Shown here: positions 37,255 to 47,596 of the stretch, one piece after another
Position numbering within the stretch: position 1 is the stretch's first letter
How the letters are laid out: every line of letters starts with the position of its first letter
Notes under the pieces: model-generated
The model's input: the letters and a program-made list of their open reading frames with translations, nothing else
Database searches by the model: none
What the model was told of the DNA's origin: nothing
Assembly: GCF_040183065.1 (NCBI RefSeq)
Contig: NC_091120.1
Location: 17,006,708-17,070,707 of the forward strand
DNA length: 64,000 nucleotides
Origin: Periplaneta americana
Lineage: Eukaryota > Arthropoda > Insecta > Blattodea > Blattidae
Direction: 5' to 3'
Position numbers and translations under genes: made by a program

Positions 37255-37985
37255 ATGATATTTACTTTGTGTCGTCCTGCTAATCCTCCATGCATAAATC
37301 TTTCAACCAACGTGATACCGTGGAAACCAAAGGATGAAGCTGTAAAATATCTTGGAGTGCACTTAGATCGCCGTCTGTCATGGAAACATCACATCAACAA
37401 CAAACTTAAATTGGCCTACTCAAGACTCACTAAATTATATCCGCTCCTCAACAAGAAATCATCTCTAAAGCTACAAAATTGCATGCTACTTTACTCATCT
37501 CTATTACGACCTCTCCTGCTTTATGCCTGTCCTGTCTGGGGAGGAGCTGCAATAAGTGAAATTAAACACATCCAGTCATTTCAAAATAAAGTCCTACGAA
37601 TTTCACTCAATTCTCCTTGGTTTGTCCGTAACAGCCAACTACACAGAGAAACTGGTATTGACACAATCAAACAGTTTATGCATTCACAAGCTAAGAAGTT
37701 CTATGATAACCTAGAAAATGTTCCAGGCGCCGTCCATTACTCTCTCGGAAAGAAGTCCATATTTCCCACCAGAATCAAGAGCCGACTTCCAATGGACCTC
37801 ATATTATAATCAAAATTTATCATCACACCAACCTATGTAAACAATTACTTATTAACAATTATTTTTGTTCATTGAGGAGCGCAATCTAGGCTGCCCTCAA
37901 TTCAGTGTCATGTATTGTATTTATAATTTTTAGAAATGATCTGTATTGCGCTAAATGCGCTGATCGATCAATAAATTGTTAAAAA
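37255..37985 (+). pseudogene. jockey-clade reverse transcriptase C-terminus with poly(A) end
   Basis: A 5'-truncated LINE. A 184-codon open frame (37255-37809) contains VKYLGVHLDRRLSWKHHI, LLYSSLLRPLLLYACPVWG, IQSFQNKVLRI and WFVRNSQLHRETGI, the distal RT/thumb signature of jockey-type elements. The catalytic YADD lies upstream and is absent. A 3' UTR follows, ending ATCAATAAATTGTT plus a short A-run (37979-37985). The junction with the mariner N-terminus at about 37250 is abrupt. The frame is uninterrupted, so the copy is moderately young but cannot be active. Confidence 0.88.
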
Positions 37986-38099
37986 AACCATTATTAATAG
38001 ACACTTTATCACCACGGGACAAAACAATTTTACTCACAACACGCGGACGTCTTTCCCTCACGACAGATCCAATTCGACTGACTGGCGCGTCAGCGGTAA

Positions 38100-38184
38100 C
38101 TACAGCGCTACTCTGGCGGCAGGTGCGCCAATCTTCACGCAGTCCAAGGCCGCCGCGGAACGGTCCGGCCGAGCTACGAACGCA
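38100..38184 (-). repeat. right arm of the 75-bp inverted repeat
   Basis: Inverse partner of 32245-32318; ends CCGAGCTACGAACGCA. Confidence 0.65.
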
Positions 38185-38886
38185 CAGATAGTTTTAGATC
38201 ACATCACTGCGGTGTGTCATTAAAACATTACATATTTTTTCTAATAATATTACAGTATATTTTGAACTTTAAAACAAATGACATGTAATTTTAAGTAATG
38301 GTACAGGTAATCCTCTATCTCAGATATGCGCATGAGGGGGCCACTTATTGGTAGCCAGATATAGGAATGAGAGTTTATTATCTTCATACCCAAAGAGTGA
38401 GTACATAATACCCAGAATTGTACAAATTTTTATCCGTGACATATTGCCACTGTAATAAACGAAAAACAAACTTTAGTGAAGGAGGCAGGTAGAAGGTCAA
38501 AGAACGGACACAGAAGAAACAGCATGGCCTGAAATGGCAATGAATACCCACATCTGCTTACATAATTAACTGACTAAACAATACTCACTTATTACAAAAT
38601 ACAATACCAGACATATAATGATAAAAAACAGTAGCCAAATTAATCACTTTGCTATGTTCTACTCATCAGTCTGGCAATGTTAACAAAGTTGTGATTGATC
38701 GATATAATATTACTTGTGTTATTTTATCACAGTTCTTGAATATTCGAACAACCTCCAGAGAAAAATATGTTCCCTAACCACGAATAAAATCCTATGTATG
38801 CAAATTATTTAATAAGCTTGTTCTTTGACTTTGGGATGACTTTGTCAAATTTTACATTTTTCGTTTTTCATGTTCATATCTCTATA
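38185..38886. other. unassigned
   Basis: No element or exon recognised. Confidence 0.4.
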
Positions 38887-38894
38887 CTCTAACA

Positions 38895-39725
38895 CAGCGG
38901 TTCTTAACCGTTATGAAACTATCAACATGAAAACTGTCAGTCATTGTGTATCAGTTTCACTATACATGTAATATTTGCATTTAGTAATAGAATTTAAAAA
39001 AGTTAAAATCAAACAACATACGGAAAACATGATTTCCTAATAGTTCCGTGACCTTTGTTAGTGAGTTTTTCTTTTATACTGGGTGTTCATTTCAAAGTGT
39101 GTCATGGCGTCACTGTTGTTGAGTCAGCGATTTGAAACGAGTTTCAGCTTATATGTCAGGGAAGTTGCCTATTATTCAAGGCATTCAATCTGAACTTGAG
39201 AACGTGTATGGTATAACTTGAACGTCGTAGCAACAGCTGGCAGTCTGTACGGTCTGTGTACTACCATAATCTCTTTCGAACGTGTTTTGCGCGGGCAAGT
39301 CGTACGCAGGGTATTTGTTACCATCGGTTGCGTACCGCAACATTCCACAACACAAATCAATTGCTCCGTGTCCAAGTTGACCGTCGAAGTTAATGTCAAC
39401 AAATACGGAAGTAATCGTCTTAACCCTCTCCCCATATCCCGACAGTAAGAAAAAAACTCACCTCAGTACGTGTTTCCAAACAGTTGACATTCCTGCCACT
39501 ACCGGCGTTACCGTACGTATCGGTACGTACTCTTCAGAATGAACGCCGTACTTGCTAGGCAACTTCTCTGGCACATATGTAATACGCCTCTGCGGAATTG
39601 TAGGAAGATTGAATTCTCTAGGCTCATCGGCTAGCCACATGACGGCATACAGCGAGCCATGACACACTTTGAACTGAACACGCAGTATTCGTTAATGACG
39701 AACTCTTCTAGGTTAAGAACCTCTG
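38895..39725. mobile_element. hAT MITE enclosing another TIR element
   Basis: Termini CAGCGGTTCTTAACC and, inward from the right, CAGAGGTTCTTAACC, the well-known CAGNGGTTCTTAACC hAT end. The 8-bp TSD CTCTAACA (38887-38894) matches TTCTAACA (39726-39733) at 7 of 8. Confidence 0.88.
39079..39685. mobile_element. TA-flanked element with about 120-bp degenerate TIRs
   Basis: CTGGGTGTTCATTTCAAAG and, inward from the right, CTGCGTGTTCAGTTCAAAG; TA at 39077-39078 and 39686-39687. The similarity continues inward (TGTGTCATGGC, then GAAGTTGCCTA). The minus strand has a 69-codon frame from 39667 beginning MCHGSLYAVMWLADEPREFN that reaches a GTGAGT donor near 39460. Product not recognised. Confidence 0.75.
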
Positions 39726-39733
39726 TTCTAACA

Positions 39734-40160
39734 CAAACTGTGAACATCCAAAACTAAAATTGCATTTATGTTTTCTGACATTTTGAGTTTTGAAATGTAA
39801 CCGATAATGATTGTCTACACACTCCCATTAATGATACAATTTATGTAAATGCTAAGAACTCCATGCCGTCTAATACAATCTACAGCGGAACAATGTTTAG
39901 GCCTGTGGTCTTAAATTTCATAATCACATGTTCCTTTATTGTAACTCAATTACAAAAGATTGAGGTTATGAAATGTAAATTGTGAAGTACTTTGAAATCT
40001 TTTAAGAATGATAATCTATTATTTATGATCCACATTCCTTAGTCTTCAAGCCGAGATCACTAAATGAACAGCCTTACAGATTACAGAGTGTCATGCTGCA
40101 TTAGTGTGCTAGATTTCTGTTAATCCTCTGTCACGAAGTATGTTTTTGTTTGGAAAAGTC
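39734..40160. other. unassigned
   Basis: AT-rich, nothing recognised. Confidence 0.4.
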
Positions 40161-40163
40161 TTA

Positions 40164-41344
40164 GGCCCAGTTTCACCAAACTTCTTTGTTGTTAAAAATT
40201 AAACATCCTGTTAGTGTAATAGTGTTTCACCAACCATTTGAGGTACTTTGGTTAGGTAACATGATGTTAAGAATAATGTAACAGGAATCAAAGAAGCAGT
40301 GATTGTATGAAAGTTTGCTGAATGTGCCTTTAGTTGGTGTAGTCATTTGTTTTAACGGAGAATTGTATTTTTTACATTATGGAAGTATTGAAGACTAACA
40401 TAATTACAACATAAATCGACAAAAAGAAACGTGTAAGGAGCAGTAATTTTACCTCATTTGAGAAATATAACTATTTTAGTAGATCTAGCAATTATATGAA
40501 TGTAATTGAACTCAAACGTAGTGATGGAACTTTCATTAGGAAAAAAGAACAATCATGGGTCTCTTTAACTCAATATTTTCAATCGCCATTTGTATGTAAA
40601 AACGCAAACTATGAAACAAATCAATGTTATGAAAATATTAAGAGAAATGCTAAGACGGGTCATGCACAAGATACAATGGAACATTTGAAAACTGACTGTA
40701 GTACTTTCACTCTCAAAGTTGATATTGGTGCCAAGATACTTTCAATTGTCCAGGATCAAATAGAACCAATAGAAAATGAAAATAATTGTGATGCTGAATA
40801 TTATAATGGTAAGCGCTAACATTATTTTAATATTTTATAATTTAACATATTTTCACACGTCATTGGTCATAATTGCATGTGAACTGTTAAATCAGTGAAA
40901 TAAAGAAATATCGTTTTGAAAATCTTCAATTACAGTATATCTGAGTATTATACGAAATAATAATCACAGAAATGCTTACGTAATTAAGCACATATCTTCT
41001 CTTGACTGTGGATGCAGTGCTAATATTAATATGAATCATTTTAGTATTTATCTATTCTGAATAATTGAAAATTCTGAAGTAATGATTGCAGCTAATTGTT
41101 TTCACTGCATATATATCTCTATATAATAATGCGGTGTGTAACATATGTTCTCTGGCAGCCATGATTCACGCTGTAACAGGACCTTAAGGATTTAATTGCG
41201 AAAGTATGCTATGTTAATTTAACAGTGGGTTTAACATGATGTTAGCAGTAACAACAGTTGATGAAACATGTCTTCCGTTAAGTTTATTGTGTAACTGCCT
41301 TAACGACATGTTAAATATTTAACAAGGGTTGGTGAAACTGGGCC
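40164..41344 (+). mobile_element. PIF/Harbinger-like element E1
   Basis: Inverted ends GGCCCAGTTTCACCAA on both sides, bordered by TTA (40161-40163) and TAA (41345-41347). Carries a Myb/SANT-like ORF but no DDE transposase, so it is non-autonomous. A second copy lies immediately downstream. Confidence 0.8.
40415..40808 (+). CDS. Myb/SANT-like DNA-binding protein, first exon (partial)
   Basis: The frame is open from an in-frame stop at 40412-40414. It reads KKKRVRSSNFTSFEKYN, then WVSLTQYFQSP, QCYENIKRNAKTGHAQDTME and LKTD. This is the trihelix Myb/SANT-like domain of the accessory protein carried by PIF/Harbinger elements and by related insect MSANTD-type genes: conserved W, NQCYENIKR with K-rich flanks, then a K.GG-like position. 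There is no ATG at the expected start; the first in-frame ATG (40496) is inside the domain, so the start is mutated or on another exon. The exon meets GTAAGC at 40809, a good donor. A downstream exon was not found. It would assist transposase nuclear import and TIR binding. Probably inactive. Confidence 0.65.
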
Positions 41345-41629
41345 TAATTGTTTGTTCTTGGCTCCTTTTAAGTTTTTTTTTTTTAATTGCCCACAGTCTC
41401 AATTTTATAGCATGATGCCTGAATTTCCAGATATGAATTGTCCATTTGAGAGGACTCGCTCTCAACATCTCATTGTCCATGAAGCGGCATTGAAGTTGCT
41501 GTCCTCTGTAGAAGACGCAGTGAGTAAAAGGGTTAATAAATGTGAAGAAAATACCTGACAAAGATCTCGATTGCCACAATGGATTTGAATAACTAACATT
41601 AGGTTAACACAGTGTTAACTAACATTTTT
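41345..41629 (+). other. spacer between E1 and E2 with a 68-codon open frame
   Basis: An acceptor-like TTTTTTAATTGCCCACAG near 41394 precedes an open segment (41412-41558) containing MMPEFPDMNCPFERTRSQ and LHEAALKLLSSVED-like sequence, ending TGA. It could be the terminal exon of the Myb/SANT-like ORF displaced outside E1's TIR, or chance. Not recognised. Confidence 0.35.
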
Positions 41630-42074
41630 CTTAAAATTAAACACTCAGTTACTGTAATAGTGTTTCACCAACCATTTGAAGTATACTTTGATTTGGTAAC
41701 ATGATGTTAAAAGAAATATAACAGGAATCAATGACGCAGTGATTGTATGAAAGTTTGCAGAATGTGCCTATAGTTGTGTGTAGTCATTTGTTTTTAGCAG
41801 AAAATAAGTGTATTTCTATATTGTGGAAGTATTAAAATATACTAATATAATATTATAATGGAAATCTAGAAAACGAAACATGCAATATTTTAACCTCTCT
41901 TCAATTTCTTGTAACATCTAATTGTTACACACTTCAAAATTCTGTATCATTAAAGAAATTTACTTTATGATAAATCTGCAAAATCGTTTTTTTTACGATT
42001 ATTCTCCTGGGCTCCAATAATGCCAAATATATCTTGATATAATAATGTAGCTTGTAAGATATGGGCTCTATTGC

Positions 42075-42077
<3 letters not shown>

Positions 42078-42150
<73 letters not shown>
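42078..42150. repeat. (AAT)n microsatellite
   Basis: Trinucleotide run with one TAG interruption. Confidence 0.96.
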
Positions 42151-42866
42151 GAACAACAGTAAATTACAAACTAATAATATTTGTAAATTTACTTGTGATT
42201 TGTAATTTGTAGAATATTTCTGTTGGATTATGCTATGATGAAAACTTACAAATTACTACTAAAACACTAATATTATAAGTGAATTTTACAAGCTCTTGTT
42301 GCATAATTGAAACTAATATTATTTGTTATTAGTGTTTACTCATATTTCTTATAGGCCTATAAGTTTGCATTCATGCATTATTACAGATTAGTAATGAGGT
42401 TGGTTTGTTTTTTAATCAATAATAGTAAACTAAATCATGATTAATTATCTAGTATTGGAATCTTTAGATGAAGGAGACTTATCAAGGCTCCCTCCTAGAC
42501 TATAGAAAATGTACTGTTCTAATTTAATTTTCCATATTTACATATTTTGTTATCTTTAATTTATTAATGTGTCGCTAAATCAACCAATAATACATTACAT
42601 TTAATTTTGTTTAATATGCAAAATTTGAGTTTTTTTTTTTTTTTTACTCTTCTCTCTTCTCTATTGCAAAAGATTCAGACATAACAATATTGTTTATTTT
42701 TTTATCTACGCGACATTTGCACTCACTGCCATCGAGATTATTATAGTTGCCATCGTGATTATCATGGCACTGGTTATATACAGTTATAGTCCAAGAGGCC
42801 GTGACATGCCTAGGGTTTTCTGACGAACTTGTAATTTTTTTAATTATTCTATCGAAAATCACTAAT

Positions 42867-43381
42867 GCAAATCAAGATTTTAGGTATAACTCCCTATAAA
42901 GTTGATTTGAATAATTTCGAGGGAAAAATTGTTCCGGGGCCGGGCATCGAACCCGGGACCTTTGGTTTAACGTACCAACGCTCTACCAACTGAGCTACCC
43001 GGGAACTCTACCCGACAGCGATCCAATTTTTCCCTCTATATCCACAGACCTCAAAGTGGGCTGAGAATCGTCAAGCAACCAAGTTCGAGATTATTCAAAT
43101 CAACTTTACAGGGCATTGTACCTGAAATCTTGATTTGCATAATATACGTCACTGTTCGTTAACAGAAAACCACAATTTAAGTCACACGGAGTCAGTGTGC
43201 ACTCGAAGTTGGTTGCTTGACGGTTGTCAGCCCACTTTGAGGTCTGTGGATATAGAGGGAAAAATTGCATCGATGTCGGGTAGAGTTCCCGGGTAGCTCA
43301 GTTGGTAGAGCGCTGGTACGTTAAACCAAAGGTCCCGGGTTCGTTGGCCGGCCCCGGAACAATTTTTCCCTCGAAATTATT
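42867..43381. mobile_element. head-to-tail-inverted pair of tRNA-like SINEs with TSD
   Basis: CGAAAATCACTAAT is duplicated at 42853-42866 and 43382-43395. Within, two tRNA-like heads face each other: minus strand about 43011-42935 and plus strand about 43289-43361, each with TAGCTCAGTTGGTAGAGC and a GTCCCGGGTTCG B-box. A further inverted pair (GCAAATCAAGATTT with AAATCTTGATTTGC) lies at 42867 and about 43127. Confidence 0.75.
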
Positions 43382-43640
43382 CGAAAATCACTAATAATAT
43401 TAGTAAACTGTTCGGTATTATGCAACAGAAATTATTAGTATTAGTAATTTGTAAGTTTATTCTAATAAAATTTGTAAAATCATACAACAGAGCCTTGGAG
43501 TACGCGATATTCATTTAACAATGGGTTTAACATGATGTTAGCAGTAAAAATAGTTTATGAAACATCTCTTCTGTTAAGTTTACTGCTGAACTACTTTATC
43601 AACATGTTAAGTATTTAACAAAGCTTGTGAAACTGGGGCA

Positions 43641-44512
43641 TGGATTGCTAAATTGCTTAGGTAGATAATGAAAGAAATTGTGAAAATGAAAATTTAATAC
43701 ATGTGGATCCATTTGTAGAGACATTTGTTGTCAGATAGGGAGATTTCCCACATAATTAACTCTGAAACGTAACTGAAACAAAATGGAGTTGTAGTTGTAG
43801 CTTAATTCATCACCGGAACAACTTTGAGTTTAGTGACTGCAAATTCAATATCATCTTTAGCTTGTACTGTCAACTACAGTCAACAAAATACACAACACAT
43901 CCAGTTGCTATCAACTCAGTTGGTCAACTGAAATCGCAGTTGAGTTGAGATTGACGTATGCAACTTGTGCGCATTGTTGCGTTAATAGCAACTGCAGTTC
44001 CTTGAATGTGCAGTTAAGTTGCAGTTGAGAATTGCTCCAGTGCGAACCTCCCCAAGTCTACTTTGAAACTACTTAATCAGCATGACACTCGATTTCTGAA
44101 TTCGTGCTTATTCAAAGTGACTGAAGGCGTACATTACTTCACACATGAAAAAAATGGATTCAAGCCGTGAACCTTTTCATAGCCTGAAATTCTGAAGTCT
44201 TGTTTGTACTGTCATTGTTACCCAGAATAAATATTTATTCAACTCCTTCAACCCTCTTTGGCTTTGCAAAGAAAATTATAAAAATACAAATTAAAATACT
44301 AAGTTGGTAAGGTAGAAATGAAACATTATTCCTCACTAGAAAGAGGACCTAGTTTGACGCTGCGACACGTTCTATGTCCATTCCACACGATAGTCTGCTT
44401 GCCACAGCTATTAAATTATTTGTCTCAGAACTGGGACTAGAAATCAGCCGAGGCTGAACGCATTGTTTCTTTAACTTGAGCACTTTTTAACAGAAGTCTG
44501 CATGGCAGCTTC
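43641..44512. other. 3' flank and likely 3' UTR of the phosphodiesterase gene; otherwise unassigned
   Basis: The last exon ends at 44513 (minus strand). On that strand the first strong poly(A) signal is at 44239-44234, so 44512 to about 44215 is probably 3' UTR. GGTCAACTG/CAGTTGAGTTG words around 43860-44030 are unclassified. Confidence 0.45.
44234..44239 (-). terminator. candidate polyadenylation signal AATAAA
   Basis: TTTATT on the plus strand, about 275 bp past the stop codon. The surrounding AATAAATATTTATT is palindromic, so it could serve either strand. Confidence 0.45.
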
Positions 44513-44817
44513 TCACAACAGCGCACACAACTTGCTTCTGGCCTTGTTTTGCTTCCCCTTGCGCAGTTGTGTCACCGGCTTGTTGTTGTTTCTTTTGAGC
44601 TCTGGGATGGGCGGCACGAGCACCGTCTCTGCTTCTTGCTGCTGCTGGCTCCGCCCACTGCTGCTGCTGCTGTACAAGGAGCTGCTGAGTCGCTCTCTCA
44701 CTGCCTTGCCCAATGTCTTTCCTCGTCTCAAGCTAGTGAACCTTCCTAAACTAATGCCTGCTACACTTCCTGCACTGCCATTGGCTTTCCGTGGCTGGTG
44801 TCCACTTGACTGATCTC
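44513..44817 (-). CDS. Pde6: cGMP-type phosphodiesterase, last exon with CaaX box
   Basis: Joins exon 54602-54452 in frame: that exon ends in phase 1 (TTT ACA G) and this one begins GA GAT CAG after the acceptor TTACTTCCAGGCAG. The 100 residues form the variable tail of the PDE5/6/11 group, low in hydrophobics: GDQSSGHQPRKANGS, RRGKTLGKAVRERL, a five-serine run, a four-glutamine run, then a lysine/arginine-rich KGKQNKARSKLCALL end. CALL is a CaaX motif with Leu at X, predicting geranylgeranylation and membrane attachment, as known for PDE6 proteins and Drosophila Pde6. The alternative acceptor three bases upstream (CCAG/GCAG) would break the frame. The opposite strand is also open but has no support. 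Confidence 0.82.
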
Positions 44818-45126
44818 CTGCCTGGAAGTAAATATCACAATAACTCAATGCTATTGATCGATCAAAATATAATCGATTAACTATCTGAATTTAATCGAGG
44901 TTTAATCGATTTGAAAAAATGTTTTAATATATACTGTAATACACAATTATTGTTAAATTTAGCTTGCACAGTAGAACCTCTATTATCCGTGGTAATGAAG
45001 GGGATGGACTGAACGGTTAATCGAAAAAATCGGATAATCCGTACAATGAAAGATTTTGTAATTTCCTCCATTGTCTTGTATTTAACTCGCTAGGTAGTGG
45101 ATCAGAAGTTCACTAATTTAAATCTG

Positions 45127-45139
45127 GTTATAAACGATG

Positions 45140-45192
<53 letters not shown>

Positions 45193-45205
45193 TAATAATA
45201 ATGAT
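45127..45205. repeat. (AAT)n microsatellite
   Basis: Trinucleotide run with minor interruptions. Confidence 0.95.
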
Positions 45206-45598
45206 TTATTTTAATAATAATGATGGGTTTTTAAAGAACAAGGAAGCCCTTTGTAATGACTGTCTCAGGAAAGACAGGAATAAAGGAGGTCTCATGTTGT
45301 AGATTTACATACTTTTTTATTCCTTATCCTTGTTTTTTTTTTATTAAATCGCGCAGCTGTAACTCCAATCTCGTATTCTGATGCGAGATGAGCCACAGTT
45401 TTTCTTTCTCGAACCATTCAATTATCTCCATTTTTTTTCGATACTTAGCACAACACGTTTTCTGTTAACATCCGTGGAAGTCATTTTATATACAAGTTAT
45501 ATTATAGAACGGCAATTCGGACAGTAGACAATGCTGTGTAACGATAAAGGCTTGTAAGAAAACACTATAGCAAAAACATAATATGTAGAACCTACTAA

Positions 45599-46420
45599 CA
45601 TAGTCTAGTATATATAGTCACGAAGCTTGAGTTGTGAGAGTACTAGGAACAATAAACTGTGGAGGTACTTTTTCGTATTGTCTGTAATGAAGCGATAGTA
45701 GCGATCCTATAATCTTTTCGCTGTAAGAAAAATCCTAATGTAAACAATAGCACGTGACTGAAGTGAGGCTTCATTGGCCGTTTGGCGCCATAGATTCTCA
45801 GTACATGTTCCCGCCTACTGTTGTACATTCTGTTTCATGTTAAACATTTCCCGTTACTCGTCAAGTAGGCCCAACCTCACTACTATGCACTCGTTTTCTT
45901 AGGAGACATTTACTTTATAATTACTGTGATTAAATTATTTTTAAGTCTTATGTCTTCACAATGGACAGTTGAGGATGCAGAAGCCATATTTCAGTAAGTA
46001 CCACGTACTTACATGAACAACTACGAGCTCAAGCGACGCCAGCTTGTTACCAGAACAGACCGCCTCGGTATTACTGTCGGTATTCATCCGCGTTCATAGT
46101 ACATAACAAAGCATAAAAGTAGCTTTTCTTTTACATATCGTTTTACATATGAGTGAAGTTATATGTTTCATCGTATTTAACAACTAGAATTCAATTTTTT
46201 ATATTCAAATAATATAAGATTGTGGTTTCCAAATACGAACTATATTTTCCTGCGCCATGTGAGTGTTTCAACTGGGAGCCAATCACGGGTATGACAGCAA
46301 CGTGCTTATGTTTACATTAGGATTTTTCTTACAGCGAAAACAGTATAGTGGTTAGCAACTATCTATGGATGCATATTCTCTACGTATTGAGCTTCGTGAC
46401 TGTATATACTAGACTGTGCT
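45599..46420. mobile_element. TIR MITE, long copy, inside the Tigger
   Basis: CATAGTCTAGTATATATAGT and, inward from the right, GCACAGTCTAGTATATACAG, continuing CACGAAGCT. Direct TACTAA at 45593-45598 and 46421-46425 (TACTA plus A). A short copy lies at 55462-55645. Confidence 0.75.
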
Positions 46421-46564
46421 ACTAATATGATGTACAAAACAGTACTTTATATAAGTTATTTATTTCTGAAGAAAAAAAAAGCGCGAGATATAGACAGTCG
46501 GATAATCTGCCAATCGGTTAATAGGGTGACGGATAATCGAGGTTCTACTGTATTCGGTGATAAG

Positions 46565-47418
46565 TAAGATGCGGATTTATGCCTATATGCCTATTTTAAT
46601 CTTTAACCTGAAGACGCACGCTTTTAGGTTACATATCCATTTTATGGCATTGTGAGTATTAAGCGAATTCTATAGTGCCTATAATTGCCTATTTCACTGG
46701 TAAATCAATTCCTAAAAGTTGCCTAAATATCCGTATTATATATTATATTTTAATTTATTCACTATTCTATCGATATTTTTTTAATCTGTAATTTGTTTCT
46801 TTTTTATCCAGCAGCAAATATTATCCTGGAAAACCCAAAGCTAACATCTGATCTTGCTTTCATCAAAGCAAACTTTGGAAAGCTGCCTGCTTATATAACG
46901 AAACTGGAAACGAGGAGTATTCCACTCTACAGTGCTGTGCAAGTTATGAAGAAAGTAGAAACTATTCTTAAAGAAATATCAAGCAGCGTGGGAGAAACAA
47001 TGAGAAATAAGTATTTGAAAATTGTGGAAGGAAGTCCTGGTTGGGAGCAAGTGTTATTGCTGATTGGAAATGACATTGACATTACTGCGTTCCCACTGGT
47101 TTGGTCCCCAGCTGGGATTGGATCCCTGAAGTATTGCCCCATCACTTCATGTGAAGTGGAGAGAAGTTTCTCCCAATTTAAGAACATTCTTACAGACAAC
47201 AGACATCAGTTCTCATTACAACATTTGCAGGAATATTCAGTTATTCACTGCCATAATGACGTTACTATAGAAACTAGTGTATAATGCTACGCTATGATCG
47301 TGTTAGCCATTAAGAATTAGAAATTGTAAGTGCCTTTTTAAATGCCTATTTTAGAATTTTGAATGCCTATTTTGCCTGCCTATTTCAACTGCTTTTAGTG
47401 CCTAAAATCCTCAGATTA
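46565..47418 (+). mobile_element. internally deleted hAT with 8-bp TSD
   Basis: GTGATAAG at 46557-46564 and 47419-47426. Ends TAAGATGCGGATTTATGCC and, inward from the right, TAATCTGAGGATTTTAGGC (14 of 19 match). TGCCTATTT words cluster at both ends. Only the 3' part of the transposase is left. Confidence 0.85.
46793..47284 (+). pseudogene. hAT transposase C-terminal region
   Basis: A 163-codon open frame from which the N-terminal zinc finger and the catalytic D residues are missing. It shows LPAYITKLETRSIPLYSAVQ, KYLKIVEGSPGWEQV, and the dimerisation motif SCEVERSFSQFKNILTDNRH with the conserved Glu, followed by FSLQHLQEYSV. The last block closely matches residues 455-485 of the intact transposase at 28087-29571, so both belong to one family. 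Coding may begin at the TTTTTATCCAG acceptor near 46811 rather than at the first ATG. The element is a deletion derivative that could still be mobilised in trans. Confidence 0.85.
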
Positions 47419-47596
47419 GTGATAAGTATAAGTATTAAATGTTGTAAATCTGTATATATTGTATCGTTATATTACAAAACAACTATTTTAATTACTTACT
47501 ATTATATTTATTATGAGGCTTATAATTTATTGTGTAAATTTCTCCGGGAATTTTTGAGACAAACATAAATAACAAAAAGTATGAAGACTCACCTAG

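Larger units (their letters stand above)
42063..43498. mobile_element. TIR element within E2
   Basis: GGCTCTATTGCATAATAATA on the left and, inward from the right, GGCTCTGTTGTATGATTTTA, then shared ATTTGTAAATT-type sequence. Contains an ATA microsatellite and a SINE pair. TSD not resolved. Confidence 0.65.
41630..43640 (+). mobile_element. Harbinger-like element E2, tandem copy of E1 with nested insertions
   Basis: Left part AAAATTAAACACTCAGTTACTG, AATAGTGTTTCACCAACC and GATTGTATGAAAGTTTGC, and right part GGGTTTAACATGATGTTAGC and AAGTATTTAACAAAGC, match E1 in order. The extreme left TIR is lost; the right end is GTGAAACTGGGGCA. Element 42063-43498 is inserted inside. Confidence 0.78.
44969..46550. 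mobile_element. pogo/Tigger-like element with nested MITE
   Basis: CAGTAGAACCTCTATTATCC on the left and, inward from the right, CAGTAGAACCTCGATTATCC. TA follows at 46551-46552, while the left has CA (one substitution). Inner GGTTAATCG and GGATAATC words are shared by both ends. No transposase. Confidence 0.88.

Noticed and set aside
42935-43361. Functional tRNA genes
   Set aside because: The A- and B-boxes are good, but the anticodon loop has C at position 33 and the acceptor stem has a mismatch. Both copies sit in a TSD-bounded inverted SINE unit, so they are tRNA-derived.
44502-44813. Plus-strand 103-codon ORF
   Set aside because: Antisense of the phosphodiesterase last exon; the minus strand has splice-phase and CaaX support.
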